The notes: generated by a model from the sequence alone, not told the origin. Counted from the stretch's first letter, positions 1-11,568 are shown. The stretch: DNA of 23,005 bases from Proteromonas lacertae (GCA_002245135.1 NGBS01000982.1:1-23005), one strand, 5' to 3'. A program made the numbers and translations.

Positions 1-861
1 ATTGCTTTGTATTATTCTAAACGTTTCATTAATATAACCAGTTATATTATCACTTTTTATTAATCCATTTGTTTTATTAAAACTTATTCCTATATCATTT
101 AGTTTATTTTCCATCTCCAAAGGATCAATCATAAATATTGAATTTTCACTTCTATTGCTTGGAGATATATAGATTTTATTTTATAATAATACATTTCTTC
201 CATCTCATATACAAATTCTGGTGGACTTGGATAGTACAAATAAAGAATTACTTCTGCTTCATATTCTTTACCATCAATTAATCTTTGAATTACATTCATT
301 ACTAAAATATGATTATCTACTACACTTAGTATTCCATTACTTGATATAACACCTGTATATGGATTTAATTCTATTCCTAACACTTTCAAAATATTTACTA
401 CTATCCTTATTAATTTTGAATATCATTACGTTATCATATATGATATTTGGTTTTATTTCTAATGATTCACCTTTATGGTATATTTCTTTTATATCAGTAT
501 AATTGAATGTATATTTCAAAATTTTTAAGGTAAACTCAGTTTCTATTTCTTCTCCATTTATACTTTGCACTATTATTATTATAGTTTCATTCAATATGTC
601 ATTTATTATTCTATCATCAGGAGTGTATAATCGACCACTATTCGCATCTAAATGGATATTCAAGTTTTCTAATTTTTTCTTCATTTCAGCTTCTTTGAAA
701 GAGAATATTGAATTTTCTAATACACCTTTAGGAGATATGGATAATTTGTCACTTTTATATATCTTATCATTATCTCATATTCAAATTCTTCAATCAAGAT
801 TTCATTTCAAATGAAGATGAAGGTAAATCACCACTTATTAAAGTTATCATAAAGGTCTCAT
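1..861 (-). CDS. 3' continuation of the giant Ig-repeat gene, frame-broken, runs off the window
   Basis: The same repeat family continues past the 862 stop, spread over several frames. Recognisable pieces on the minus strand are SSNGKISG (near 895), NEILIEEFEYEIMIRY (near 780), SDKLSISPKGVLENSIF followed by LNIHLDANSGRLY (760-620), LGIELNPYTGVISSNG (near 370-330), and IYISPSNRSENSIF with IGISFNKTNGLI (170-40). Each is a typical strand-turn of the repeat, so the stretch belongs to the gene upstream. About five breaks separate the pieces. Most would be resolved by one extra base, for example in AAAA runs, and no GT...AG intron fits. Two pieces share the block xISPxxxxENSIF, so they are repeat copies of each other. 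Either this is a decayed 3' end or the sequence lacks bases. No terminal membrane anchor is seen inside the window. Confidence 0.55.
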
Positions 862-3800
862 TCATTGATTTACTTGCTTTTCCACTGATTTTACCATTCG
901 AAGAATAAATGATAAACCAACATTCATCTTTGAAATATCAGGATATATTGATAATTGAGGTTCATATCCAACTATTATACCAGATTCACTTTCAAAACTC
1001 AAACCAACTACACCTTTATAATTATCATTTATATAACTAATATTTGGAATTATTATATCAACACTTATTATAAAAGAACTTGTTATCGTATGATTTCCAC
1101 TTATATTCACAAAGATTTCATAATCTTTGGATTTTATATCAGTTGTTAAATTTCCATGGATTATTCCACTATTCTCATCGATTTTCAATAATTTAGATAC
1201 TTCATCTTCAGATATTATCATAAATGTCAAATCTTTATTATTCACAGAGAGGATTCTAGGACTTAATTCTCCTATATTCAAATAATGACTTGTCACATTA
1301 TCATATTCGATTGATTTGGGATATAAACAACCACTATAATCGATTTCATTCATCCACACAGCATCTCCATCTATCAACTCACATCTTCGACTTTTATAAC
1401 CATCACATCCATTTCCACATTCCAAGGATGCTGTATGATTAAACTCAGTCATTGGCCAAATACCATCGACAGAACAATTCTTTGTTAATATTTCCAGATT
1501 TATTGTTTTTGATACTGTTCTTTGTCCAGCTGGATAAGCATTATTAGTGACAGTTATTGTATAAGCTGTAGTTGCTCTAGCTTCATAGGGTATACCATAA
1601 ATTCTTCCGCTTAATTGATCTATCTTTATTCCTAAAGGTAATTCGGGAGATGATGTTATTGTTGTGGTTGTACTTCGATCTACGAATAAATAGGATCTAT
1701 AAGTTGGAACTTCTCTTCCTACTGTCCCTACTACTTTATTTGAAGAAACATCAAAAATAATATGTTCTCTTGAACAAGTCTTACCACCATAATTATCAGG
1801 CTGAAGTGTTGGAACACCATTTACATTTCTACATTCTCTTATTATTCTTATTGGCTCAGAAGCAATAGTTTTTGAATTTGACTCTTGACCTTCTGGACAC
1901 ATGAAATAACTTTTACTTCCCATTGGAATATCACCACATGTTTTTGGATAATTACATATTGATGGAAACATACCTGCTGTTCTATATCTAATTCCTAATA
2001 CTTGATTATTATCACCTCTTGATGTTAAATTAAACATATAATATTTATATTGTCCTTTTAAATTTGGTATATAATATGGTCTATCTTCTGGTAGTGTTTG
2101 AGGTTGTGCGGATCTTCTCACTGAATGTAATAAATCCCATGTTTTATCATCATTTGATCCTAATACATCCCAACTTATAGCAAAAAAAAGAAGATCATTA
2201 TTACCTCCACTTGCACTAAAATAATATCTAGAAATCATTATTGGATATTTGTATTTATATTTAAACCATGCATTATCATAAGCATTATATGAGGCATAAT
2301 CGTAATGAAATACTCCACTACCATGTAGACCATATAATGCAGTTTTAAAATTATTAGGTAAAACTACTTCATGAAGAGAAGAATCTGATACTGCTTCACC
2401 TTCTTTAGCAAACGCAGTTACTGTAACATCATTAATACTTGGAGCATCCATACATCGATTCATTTCCATGTATTGCATATTAACTTTCAAATTCTCCTTT
2501 TTGCTCATTGATAATTTAAAATGACATTCTATTGAAATATAATTATCACTTCCATTTCTATTGAAATAGGCCTTAACGATTGGGATTTGGATTGTTTGTT
2601 TAGTATCTGAACTACTTTCTGATGTACTTGTGTATCCATCAGGTAAATTGTTAATATATACGAAATGTTCATTTATGTAAACAGCTATACCACCAGCATA
2701 TGTTAATGACAATACTATCGCTGTACTTAAATCAGTATCAGGAACTGCAAATCGATATTTATAATATCTTACTATTCCACTTACTTCTTCAAATTCACCC
2801 ATTGGTTTAACAATCCAAGAATTATCAAAATTAGTTGTAGTAATCCAATCAGACTGATATGTGGAAGTGTAATACCAATTACCTCCTGTATATACTCTAT
2901 ATACAAAGAAATCTTGAACATAATTCATTCCTGGAGGTAAGGTTTGTATTACATCTACATCTGTTAATTGTATTTCAATATTTGAAACAGATGTAAAAGA
3001 GTATATTGCAGTATAATCACCTTGTAATTCACAAAATGGTAAGCTAAATGATGATGAAATAATGTCATTAGCTGAAAAAATAATTGCAGAATCAGTCTTT
3101 CTTTTAATTACTATTGATGCAATTCCATCATCAGATTTACCAATTACAGCATGTAATTTGAATAATTGTTTACCATTATCACATTTTGATGAAATAATAT
3201 GTACTTCAGTTAATGAACTTTTACCATTCTTATTTGTTGCTTTTACTTTAAACACTTTATCAAATGCAGATTCAATAACTCCATAAAAAGCACCAGTTTT
3301 ATTATCAAAACTTATTTCTCCAATGTTATTTTCTACTTCAAATAAATAACCACCATTTTTTACTTCTGGACCAATATAATATTCAAATCCGATTATCAAA
3401 TTAGTCATATCAGGATATGTAACAATTGGAATTCCATCTTCTTTAGGAAATGTAACAACTATTTCTCTTTGATCTGATATATCTTCTACTTTTCCTGAAT
3501 ATAATACTAACTCTTTATTTTCATAACTAATCACAAATCTTCCACCAATTATTGAACTACTATCTATTATTAATTTCAAATCACTCTCATATTTTGCACA
3601 GGCAACTTTCATATTCTCTTTTTGAGCTACTACTGTATCATTACTTGAGACTAATACTTCTTCACCTTGTTTAATTGTAAATGCTGTTCCTGGAGTTTCA
3701 AGAGTATAATTAAAATAAAATGAATTAAAATTACAAGCAATTATAAAATTGAATTGGATTTGAGTTGAACTAACTCCATTTATTGAATAACCATAGATTG

Positions 3801-5713
3801 TTGAATTATGACCAGATATTTCTTCTAATGGAATTCCACTTATTATACCATCATCACTTATCTTCAAACCAGAGGGTAAATCAGTTGAGTGAAACAGCAT
3901 TCTTATACCATTTTTACCTGAACAAATAATTGGAGTAATACCATTATCTACTTTTCCATTCAATATTGTAGAATCACATTCGACTTCATTTACAGAACTA
4001 GTAAATTCTTCAATTCCTATTTCTATTTCGCATGTCATTGCATATGGAGCACTTCCATCTTTACCTCTTACTGTAATTGTATAATACTTTGATTCCATAA
4101 TTTCATCAGTATATCCACTTATATATCCTGTTAATGGATCAAATAATAATCCAAGTGGTAATTCTCTGTCGATTTCATAACTAGAAGGTGGACGAGATAT
4201 AAACCATCCCTGTAATACTGGTTTGTTTATTGGTATTTTTGTATGTGCTGGATATATTGCTTTCATTAATGAATATTCAAAAAATCCTAAATATTGATGA
4301 CAAACTTTATCAGGACCTGCAAATGCACCTGTTGCTGATTCATATCTTACTAAATATTGAAATTGATCATCTGCTCCTACTCCTCTATGTTGATGTAATT
4401 CAACTCTATTTGGAAAGAGACTACCAACTAAAAACGTAGTTGGAATACTACAATCTGCTTTACCATCATTTTTATCATCTGGTCTTTCCCAATTACCCCC
4501 ATCTTTGTTATAATACATAATTACTGCACCACTATAAGCACCAAATGTTCTTTGATTTTTATTATCCAAAACATAAAATCCAGTTGAACTTAAGGATGAT
4601 TGTTGTTCTAAATGCCAACCATATTCTGGCCATAAAGTATTACCTTGTGTATAATTGATATAATCTCTTACACCAACATATATTAATTCTTTTTCTCCTG
4701 TTTGTAAAGAATATTTATCTACACAATTTGCAGTTTTAAATCGATAGAATTTTATCAACCAACCATGAATATAATTTATATAACCATCACTTATATATCT
4801 TATCCTAATAGTGAATGTACACTTACTAAGATCATTAGCAGAGATTGCAGTAACTATAAGAAGATGATCTCTAGCATACTTATCAGGAGGATAGGAAGAG
4901 AATTTACCACCAATTACACAAGTATTAGAATTTACAGAAAGACCAGCCATTAAATTGTATGTTTTTGATGTATAACTACAGCCACCAACTTTTATATTAC
5001 CTAAATATGTTGGTGATATTGATGCTTCTCTATTAAGAAAGAAAGCAAAATCATCGGTTGGATATTGAAAATATTGAAGTGGACTCGAACCAGTATTCGA
5101 GCCTATGCCTAATTTTAATGCTACAGTGATAGAATTTGTTCCATCAGTGCATATAATATTATAACTCACTTTTGCAGATTCAATTGTCGATCCTTCAGTG
5201 TAAATTGTACCATTTTCAGCAATATTTACTCCAGTTGGTAAATTTCCACAAGTACATGATTTTATTGGCGCATTACATCTGGGAGGTTGTATTGTAAATG
5301 ATTCATCTTTAGATATCATTATTCCATCTCCAGATACTCCATAATTACAATTTGATAATGTTCCATAAACAACAATTTTTATAGTAGCTTTATATGCAGT
5401 ACTATTATCAGCATATTTCAATTCAAATTCTCGCCTGTCTAACGTTCTACTTGATTTACCACTTAATACACAATGTTGAGATAAGCTTAACCCATTAGGT
5501 AAACCAGGATAAATGATGCATGATGTTATTTTATTCTCATCACTAACTATCGAGATGTTTGCTGATCTCTCTAATGATAACTCAAACAAGTCTGTTGTGA
5601 GAGTATATCCTCTACAGGATATAACTATATTAAAATATTGAACATAATATACTCAACAGACCTAAGATAAGTACTAATTTCATAAATACAATAAAACGTA
5701 AATAATTTTTCAT
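862..5713 (-). CDS. Giant secreted/surface protein with putative-Ig (He_PIG-like) repeats
   Basis: The protein of about 1,600 residues starts at the ATG at 5713. Exon 1 (5653-5713) encodes a hydrophobic leader (MKNYLRFIVFMKLVLILGLL). A 28-nt intron (5625-5652, GTATAT...TAG) joins it in phase 1 to the long frame, completing a signal peptide. An internal ATG at 5683 could also start it. The body repeats a motif of the form LPxGLxIdxxtGxIsG: LPNGLSLS, LPTGVNIAENGTIY, LPLGLLFDPLTGYISG, LPSGLKISDDGIISG, LPLGIKIDQLSGRIYG. This is the signature of putative Ig (He_PIG, PF05345) domains. Between repeats lie two Trp/Tyr-rich blocks (about residues 925-1050 and 1115-1220) that look like galactose-binding or discoidin-type beta sandwiches, and two Cys-rich modules (about 1250-1320 and 1415-1460). 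NxS/T sequons are frequent. The frame stops at 862, but repeat coding resumes downstream, so this is probably not the true C-terminus. Adhesion or cell-surface recognition is inferred only from architecture. Confidence 0.8.
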
Positions 5714-6321
5714 TCCCCAAATGATCTAAATTTTTCACAAATTTTTATGAAATATAATAAAACAGAATATGATTATAATTTGTATATATACTTTATAAAT
5801 ATCATATACATATTATCCAAACACTTTAACTGAACAAAATCACAATAATCTTCACACTAGATATAGAAAAATATATATACAATTCACTATTCTCATACAC
5901 ACTACAATAACGAATATAATATTCATAGGTCAGATTATATGTCCTTCAAATACGTTTAGAACGGATAGAACCATTTCATGACTTTCTATATAATCTATTT
6001 ACTTTGTTCAACTTGTTTAATTTATAATTTGATCTATCTAATACAACATTTTTTAAGCTTTTCGAATTATACTATAATATTCAAATTTTACAGTTCATAC
6101 AATAGTAATTCAATTTTTAGTGTGATTCTGATTGATAATTATAGAGAAAAAACAAAAAATAAATAAAATGCTCATGAAACGGATAAATAATCAATTTAGA
6201 ATTTAAAATCTTCATTTGAAGTTTATGTATGTTTTGCAGAATAACACTTTTATGTTGATAACTGTGTAATGAAATATTTTTCAATTTCCCATCAAACAAC
6301 AAAGAAATAAAATCATCTAAG
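5714..6321. other. Intergenic region, no gene recognised
   Basis: This is the 5' flank of the giant repeat gene and the 3' flank of the minus-strand gene ending at 6322. It is very AT-rich. Short open frames here (about 60 codons, I/Y/F/K/N-rich) look like chance frames. I see no tRNA, repeat array or conserved motif. Confidence 0.5.
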
Positions 6322-8332
6322 TTATAAATATTCTAATATTGCACTTAATGTGATAAAAATATCTTGACAATGGTATGATTTCATTGAAATAAGAATAATA
6401 TATTCTATAATCCATTCTATATTGCCAGTTTCACACCTTTCATCTTTAGAAATAAGATTATATATATCAATTAAATCTTCATTATTTAAGAGTAAAGGAA
6501 TAAACAATGAAGAAGCTAAATTCTGATTAATGATCATTAACATATCAAACACATTATCATCATCACTCTTCATATTTATATTTGGTAAAATCTTTTCAAT
6601 CAACTGAGATATATTCATTTCTAAACGATCTAATAATTTCAAACTATTCTCAGTAAATAAATCATAAATTATAGAAGGTGATAATGGTGATATTATATTG
6701 TTACTATAATCACTAAACATTTTGACAATATAATGTCCACTTCGTTCTTCTTTACTATTATTATAATTATTATTATTATTAGCTTATTCAATAACAATAT
6801 CCATTAAATGTGAATGAATTATTCTTGATAATATAATATACATCGTAAACTGTGCAAATTTTATCAATAACATGAAAATGTCTTAAATGGCAATATAGAT
6901 TATATGTTGTAATAGGGGTAATGGATGATAAATATGAATATAATTGATATATCAATGGAACAGTATTATCTTTGTAATTTCTATTAAATGGTTCTAATGG
7001 TATTGACATACTAAAATCATTATCCTCTTTTTTCATTTCTTCCATGTTATTTATCATAGAATCACTCATAAACGAATGAATTACATCATTTTTGTTCTGA
7101 TGGATTGAACTTTCATTTAATCTACTTAAATTGGATTTTTCTTGTTCATTATTATTTTTTTGTACTCTCTGTATTGAAGATATAAAAATATTATTGTCAG
7201 ATATGTTTTTATTTGAAAATGATAATTTAAATGATTCTTTACTATGATTAGTTTTTTCACTTGTATTGCCTTTGTTTAATTTCATAAGTTGATCTTTGAT
7301 TTGTGAAAATGGAATTGTATTTGACTTTCTTTTCTTCATTGAAGATTGTGGTTGAGATATTGTTTTTGTAAGTTTTCTACCTAAATTTACTGTTTCCTTC
7401 GGTGAAGATGGTTGTAGTGCAATTTTGCTGCAATTATCATAATATGTAACTCTGGATACACTTCAGTCTTACCAATGATGATGTCTCCATCGGCTCCTTC
7501 AAATTCCTTTGCATTTTTCAGAGCTGCCCAACAACAACGACAATTACAACCTGAGAAGCCCAGCTCCGTATCTGTGGTAAGTACTGGCACTACTTCCTTA
7601 AGCAAGATCAAGTACCCTTCTACGTTGAAGCCATGGTTGAAAAGATCTCTGAGTATGATACCAACTACTACCTCCAGTTGAATGATGTCAGGTGATTTCC
7701 TTCTTCGTTGACTCCAACAACACCGAGATGTTTACCAAGAGCTTACGATATAATGTGGATTCAGATTACCAACACCACTTATGTTTCAACTCCTACTCAA
7801 GGATTCCTCAAGGGATGATTCCTCAAGGAGTTATTCCTACTCCTACTCCTACTCAAGTAGTTGCACCTCAAGGAGTTCAACAAAGCTGTTATCATTTGCC
7901 CTTTATATTGGGTTCAATCGTTTATGGACAATACCAATAATAATAACATCTTTTTAAGTGTTCCTTATGCACTTCAATGGCAAGCACAACTCCGAGGAAC
8001 GATTAACCAAAATGTCTAATTCTGGACAAACTAAGCTGTTACTTTCTAAGCTTTTATCCTTCATCGCATCTATATTACCAGTAGATGTTTGACTTGTAGT
8101 TTTCCCTTTAAATTCTTTACAAACGAAGGCATTTTCAGTTCTGTTTTTGTTTAAATTTTGTTCAGTTGAAGTAGATAAGCCTATTTTAAAACAATATAAA
8201 TTTATTTATACAAATAAACACAATCACAATGACTAATTTCTGCATTGCAAATTTTTAGATTTTTTGAGGATTTTTTTTTCGGTTTTCTGTGAGTTTTTTA
8301 TTCACACATTTAGTCTTTTTCTTTAATAACAT
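6322..8332 (-). CDS. Unrecognised basic low-complexity protein with a 545-nt intron
   Basis: I do not recognise this protein. The proposed model starts at the ATG at 8332 (MLLKKKTKCVNKK, very basic). Introns are 8181-8221 (41 nt), 7428-7972 (545 nt, GTGCAT...GCAG) and 6755-6795 (41 nt, GTTATT...TAG). Phases agree only if one base is missing in the A9 run near 8270 and one near 6716. With those two bases the spliced length is 462 codons. The middle (7427-7020) is S/K/N/Q-rich and probably disordered. The C-terminal part (7000-6322) is more globular, with helical hydrophobic stretches such as PLIYQLYSYLSS and WIIEYIILISMKS. An alternative is two genes: one ending at the stop at 6788, and a 132-residue frame starting at its own ATG at 6720. 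The large intron is the least certain part. Confidence 0.4.
7440..7950. other. G/C-richer island inside the proposed long intron
   Basis: This stretch is visibly richer in G and C than everything around it, and its codons, read on the plus strand, favour C-ending forms (AAC, TAC, ACC, ATC, AAG). Two plus-strand open pieces read like protein: one near 7577-7690 (ICGKYWHYFLKQDQVPFYVE...) and one near 7692-7940 (SFFVDSNNTEMFTKSLRY...), the latter ending in PTPTPTQVVAPQG repeats. On the minus strand 7387-7611 is also open. I recognise no family, and no transposase, polymerase or integrase motif is visible. It lies where a 25-50 nt intron would be expected. It could be an insertion, a copy of a highly expressed host gene, or an unrelated nested gene. 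No clear terminal repeats or target duplication were found by eye. Confidence 0.45.
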
Positions 8333-8671
8333 TAGACTAACAGATAAAATTTAACGACATAAACACCAAAAACTGTTAAATAAAATCATCCAAAAAAATG
8401 TACTATTTTCAGTACATACTTCATCTATATATTATTTTAATTACATGTATGTTGTACATATTTGTCTACAAGCAAATCAGAAAATGTGACTTTTCTTTTC
8501 TCTATCTATAACTACACTAACATATAATATACCATTTTTGAAGTACATCATTATCAACTCCTACTGATAAGATCTGTCACAGCATTCAAAAAATGAAAAT
8601 GAAATTATGATTGTGTAATTTACTAAATACATGTCAAAAACAATGTAAATAAAAAATAAAGAGAAAAAATG
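8333..8671. other. Intergenic region with a small perfect hairpin
   Basis: No gene was found between the stop of the PDI gene and the proposed start at 8332. The one structured element is a perfect 7-bp inverted repeat, ATGTACT (8398-8404) and AGTACAT (8411-8417), with a 6-nt loop. Such a stem can arise by chance in AT-rich DNA. Its position, downstream of one minus-strand gene and upstream of the next, would suit a 3'-end or promoter signal. Confidence 0.4.
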
Positions 8672-9525
8672 TTAATCAGGATAAAATGAATCTAAAATAT
8701 TCAACTTCCAAGCAATAGCTCTCAATTGTTCTACAGTTCTTTTATGATTCTTCAATACTAATCTCAATCTTTTCATTTCTTTATAAACCCAATCATCTCC
8801 TTTTTCTTCAACCATTTTCATCACCAAGAGATAGTATTGTGCATAAATAGCCTCATATTCATCATTTGGGCCTAATTTAGAGATATATTCTTCCACTTTT
8901 TTCATATTTCTTTTTCTATTTCCAACCATAAATTTCACTGCTATTTCATCTAATTTTGGAATTCTTCCTTCTACATCATCTTCAATAATTTTGTGGCAGA
9001 AATCTAATATAGAATCATAATCCATAGATCCAGGATAAAATAGTTCTTGATTAGTTCCTCGATTAAACAGAATTAATCTAGGTGGATCGTCGATTATATA
9101 TTTTTCACCTGTATCTTTATATACTGATACGTCTATTTTAGCAAATGTCATCTATAATAGTAAAGCAAATTAATAATTTGATTATACTCTTGAGTTCATA
9201 AATTCATCTGAATAAAATACATCACCAATTTTTTTAATGCTATAATTAGTGAAATATAATGAAAAATACGTATATGCGAAAAGATTACAGCTTGGACATC
9301 CTTTTGAAGCATAGAAATACACCATAACATTCTTTGTCCCATCTACAGTGTTGTTCCATGTCTCTTCTGTTAAGTCAACTATACCATCCACTTTTAAACG
9401 AGGATCAATTTGTTCATACTCTGGGTCGTCAAGGTCAGGTTGTGGTCTTCTCAAATCTTTTTCTTCCTTCTTCTTCTTCTTTGCAAATACTGCTAATATC
9501 AAGAAAAGAGAACTAGAAAACGCAT
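8672..9525 (-). CDS. Protein disulfide isomerase with ERp29-type D domain
   Basis: This is an ER thiol oxidoreductase. Exons are 9270-9525, 9188-9239 and 8672-9151. The introns are 9240-9269 (30 nt) and 9152-9187 (36 nt), both GTAT...TAG. A single thioredoxin domain carries the active site Cys-Pro-Ser-Cys in VYFYASKGCPSCNLF (near 9285-9330) and the conserved cis-proline region DPPRLILFNRG. The last 95 residues match the all-helical ERp29 C-terminal (PDI-D) domain: EYEAIYAQYYLLVMKMVEEKG, E-x-x-RL, and a final KLNILDSF. The start is inferred. An ATG at 9525 begins MRFLVLF, and the frame LILAVFAKKKK follows after what looks like one missing T in the run near 9506-9509. With that base the length is 263 codons and the N-terminus is a classic signal peptide. 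There is no KDEL-like tail (it ends SFYPD), so ER retention is not explained by sequence. It is divergent from OST1, 172 bp apart. Confidence 0.85.
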
Positions 9526-9697
9526 ATTCTTTAGAAAAAAGAAAAAATGAATATAGGCTCGATTATGCAATTTAAGGCTTGATTTAATCAAAAAGTAATT
9601 TTATTATTTTTCTCTTTATATAAAGCATCTTTTGCTTTACTTCTTGATTTTTTCTTTATATATACATTTTATTTTATTTCTTTATAGGCAAGATAGG
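9526..9697. promoter_or_regulatory. Divergent promoter between PDI and OST1
   Basis: This 172-bp spacer separates the two divergent ER-protein genes, so both promoters must lie here or overlap the genes. It contains AGGCTCGATT (9555-9564) and AGGCTTGATT (9575-9584). The second form also occurs upstream of both pseudokinase genes. The second copy overlaps a palindrome, TTGATTTAATCAA. A small inverted repeat AAAGCA...TGCTTT lies near 9622-9638. The remainder is T-rich on the OST1 strand. Functional assignment is inference. Confidence 0.45.
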
Positions 9698-11082
9698 ATG
9701 AAAACCTTCATTTTCTTATTACTTGTAACAAGTTTGCTTGCAGTTGATTTTAAAGGAGTCACAGTAACAGAAATAAAAAGAACAATTGATGCATCAGAAC
9801 ATATTGTAGAATTTAGCACAGTATATACAATCGAGGTTTCTGAAGGACAAGATCACTTTGTATTTAAACTATTAAAGGTACATTCAGCCAATCTTGCTAT
9901 TGTAACTGCAAAAGTTGAAAAAAGTGAATTAAGTGTTGTGAAAATAACAGATATGAAAGAGTATATTGATTTTTATATGCTATTATATAGTGATGATTTT
10001 GATTATTTCTCTATTAAACTCCCAGAGAATCAAAATTCTTTATCTATCACAGTGTCAGGTAAATTATTACATCAACTTCAACCATACCCTAAGGAAATAA
10101 AACAAGGTGAAAATCAATATGTAGTATATAGAGATTCAGCATATGTAACAATCCCTTACAAATGCGCTAAACAAGTATATTAATTTAAAAATTATAATTA
10201 ATCTCTTTATAGAGTACAACAGTAAAAGTCGGAACATCCGTTATTGAAACATATACACAAGTTGGTGCATCTAAAACTCAAGGGAAAACAGTCAAATACG
10301 GTCCATATGAAGATATAGATGCAAATAGTTATGAACCAATCAAAATCCATTTTTTAAACAATTCTCCATTCATGACAGCCAATAGAATATTAAAAGAAAT
10401 AGAAGTATCCCTCTGGGGAAACATTGCCGTTGAAGAAATCTACAGCGTTGAACATAGTGGTGCTAAATTAGTTGGTCCATTTTCCCGATTAGATTATGAT
10501 ATGAAAAAATCATCAGATTCACCTGATTGGATTACTTTAGATGGTGAAATTCCTCGTGTAGCTACTGATGTCTACTATCGTGATGTTATAGGCAATATAA
10601 GTTCATCCCATTTAAGATATGAAGGTAAAAGTCAAAGCTTTGAATTGGATATGAGATTTCCAATGTTTGGTGGTTGGAAGAATGAGTTTTATATTGGTTA
10701 TAATTTACCAATATCACAATATGTTACTTATAGAGGTAGTAGACATACTTTAGCTATTAATTTTGGACCAGCAATGAGTAACTTAGCTGTTGATGATTAT
10801 ATAGTAAGATTTATATTACCTGAAGGTGCAAAAGATATAAAATATAATTTTAAATATCGTGTTGAAAAGGAAGGAGATGAAAAGAGATTTACTTATTTAG
10901 ATTCTCCATTTGAAGGTAGACCAGTTATTCAATTTAAAAGACAAAATGTAGTAGATGATTATGATCAAATATTTGAGATATCCTATACACTTACATTACC
11001 TATGTGGAGAGAACCATTAATGATTGTTGGAAGCTTCTTTGCTATATTTTTATGTGCTTCTATTTTCAGATATTTATCATAA
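9698..11082 (+). CDS. OST1: Ribophorin I / OST1, oligosaccharyltransferase subunit
   Basis: OST1/ribophorin I is a single-pass subunit of the ER oligosaccharyltransferase, which moves the lipid-linked glycan to Asn-X-Ser/Thr of nascent proteins. The start is the ATG at 9698 (MKTFIFLLLVTSLLAVDF, a signal peptide). One 38-nt intron (10175-10212, GTATATTAAT...TATAG) splits the gene after KCAKQ. The spliced length is 449 codons including the stop, close to the yeast protein's length. Family hallmarks I recognise are the YGPYEDI stretch with N-x-PF following, the region AVEEIYSVEHSGAKLVGPFSRLDY, DVYYRDVIGNISSSHLR with a reduced R/P-rich turn, and FPMFGGWKNEFYIGYNLP. A final hydrophobic helix (PLMIVGSFFAIFLCASIFRYLS) ends the protein with almost no cytosolic tail, shorter than in human ribophorin I. 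There are no frame breaks. Confidence 0.93.
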
Positions 11083-11245
11083 AAAGAATTGAAATAATAA
11101 AGATAAGAAGTTATTTTCAAATATATAATATTGTTGTTTTTTTGTGAAGGGATGATAATATAAAAGAAATAGGAATTATATTTATGTTTATGTTTATATT
11201 CATATATTTTCAACAAATATGTCAAAAGACAAGAAATGATTAAGA

Positions 11246-11542
11246 TTATTCTATCTTTATACGCTTATTAGGTCTTAAATAAACTGATAAGAAGATAAAT
11301 AACAAAAAGAACACTGATGAATTGATAAATGAGAATTCAAAATAGCAATACATTAGAATAAATCCAATAAATGAAAAAATGATGCACAATGAAGTATTCT
11401 TCCATTCATAAAGAGTTGGCCATAACTATTTATTCAATTAAATAAAATATACCGTCCCAGTTTGATACATTGGCACGAATACCATGAAAACAACTATAAT
11501 TAATAAATAAAGCAGTGGTAAAATTAGAACTAACCACTCCAT
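11246..11542 (-). CDS. Small three-helix membrane protein, one intron
   Basis: This 89-residue protein is invisible to simple ORF calling because a 27-nt intron (11426-11452, GTATAT...ATAG) interrupts it. Exon 1 (11453-11542) encodes 30 codons from ATG, beginning MEWLVLILPLLYLLIIVVFM, and exon 2 (11246-11425) encodes 59 more plus the TAA. The splice is phase 0 and gives exactly 90 codons. There are three hydrophobic segments: residues 3-25, about 42-58, and about 64-80. A short polar loop (YQTGTLWPTLYEWKN) follows the first, and the tail is basic (LRPNKRIKIE). The first segment may be a signal anchor. I cannot name the family; small ER/Golgi membrane proteins look like this, but no diagnostic motif was seen. 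It is convergent with OST1. Confidence 0.7.
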
Positions 11543-11560
11543 TTTAATTATTAAATTTTA

Positions 11561-11568
11561 TTCCAAAA
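11561..11568 (-). promoter_or_regulatory. TTTTGGAA motif upstream of the small membrane protein gene
   Basis: On the minus strand TTTTTGGAA stands 18 nt upstream of the ATG at 11542. The same core precedes the three pseudokinase genes at a similar short distance, so it may be a core-promoter or initiator element. Confidence 0.3.

Noticed and set aside
503-814. Plus-strand open frame of 103 codons
   Set aside because: It lies opposite the repeat-coding minus strand, has no recognisable domain, and its composition (S/F/I-rich) is that of an antisense shadow.
1-910. Programmed ribosomal frameshifting of the Euplotes type
   Set aside because: The breaks are not at a shared slippery codon followed by a stop. 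They sit at differing homopolymers and are mostly resolved by an added base, which suits sequence error or decay better.
8398-8417. Hairpin as a bacterial-type terminator
   Set aside because: The gene context is eukaryotic, the stem is AT-rich and short, and no T-run follows in the needed orientation.
9334-9575. Plus-strand frames opposite the PDI gene
   Set aside because: They are the antisense of the Lys/Glu-rich N-terminal region and thioredoxin domain, which are clearly coding on the minus strand.
10175-10212. Two separate genes in place of one OST1 gene
   Set aside because: The stop at 10180 lies in a 38-nt GT...AG intron. Both sides belong to the same ribophorin I family domain and join in phase.
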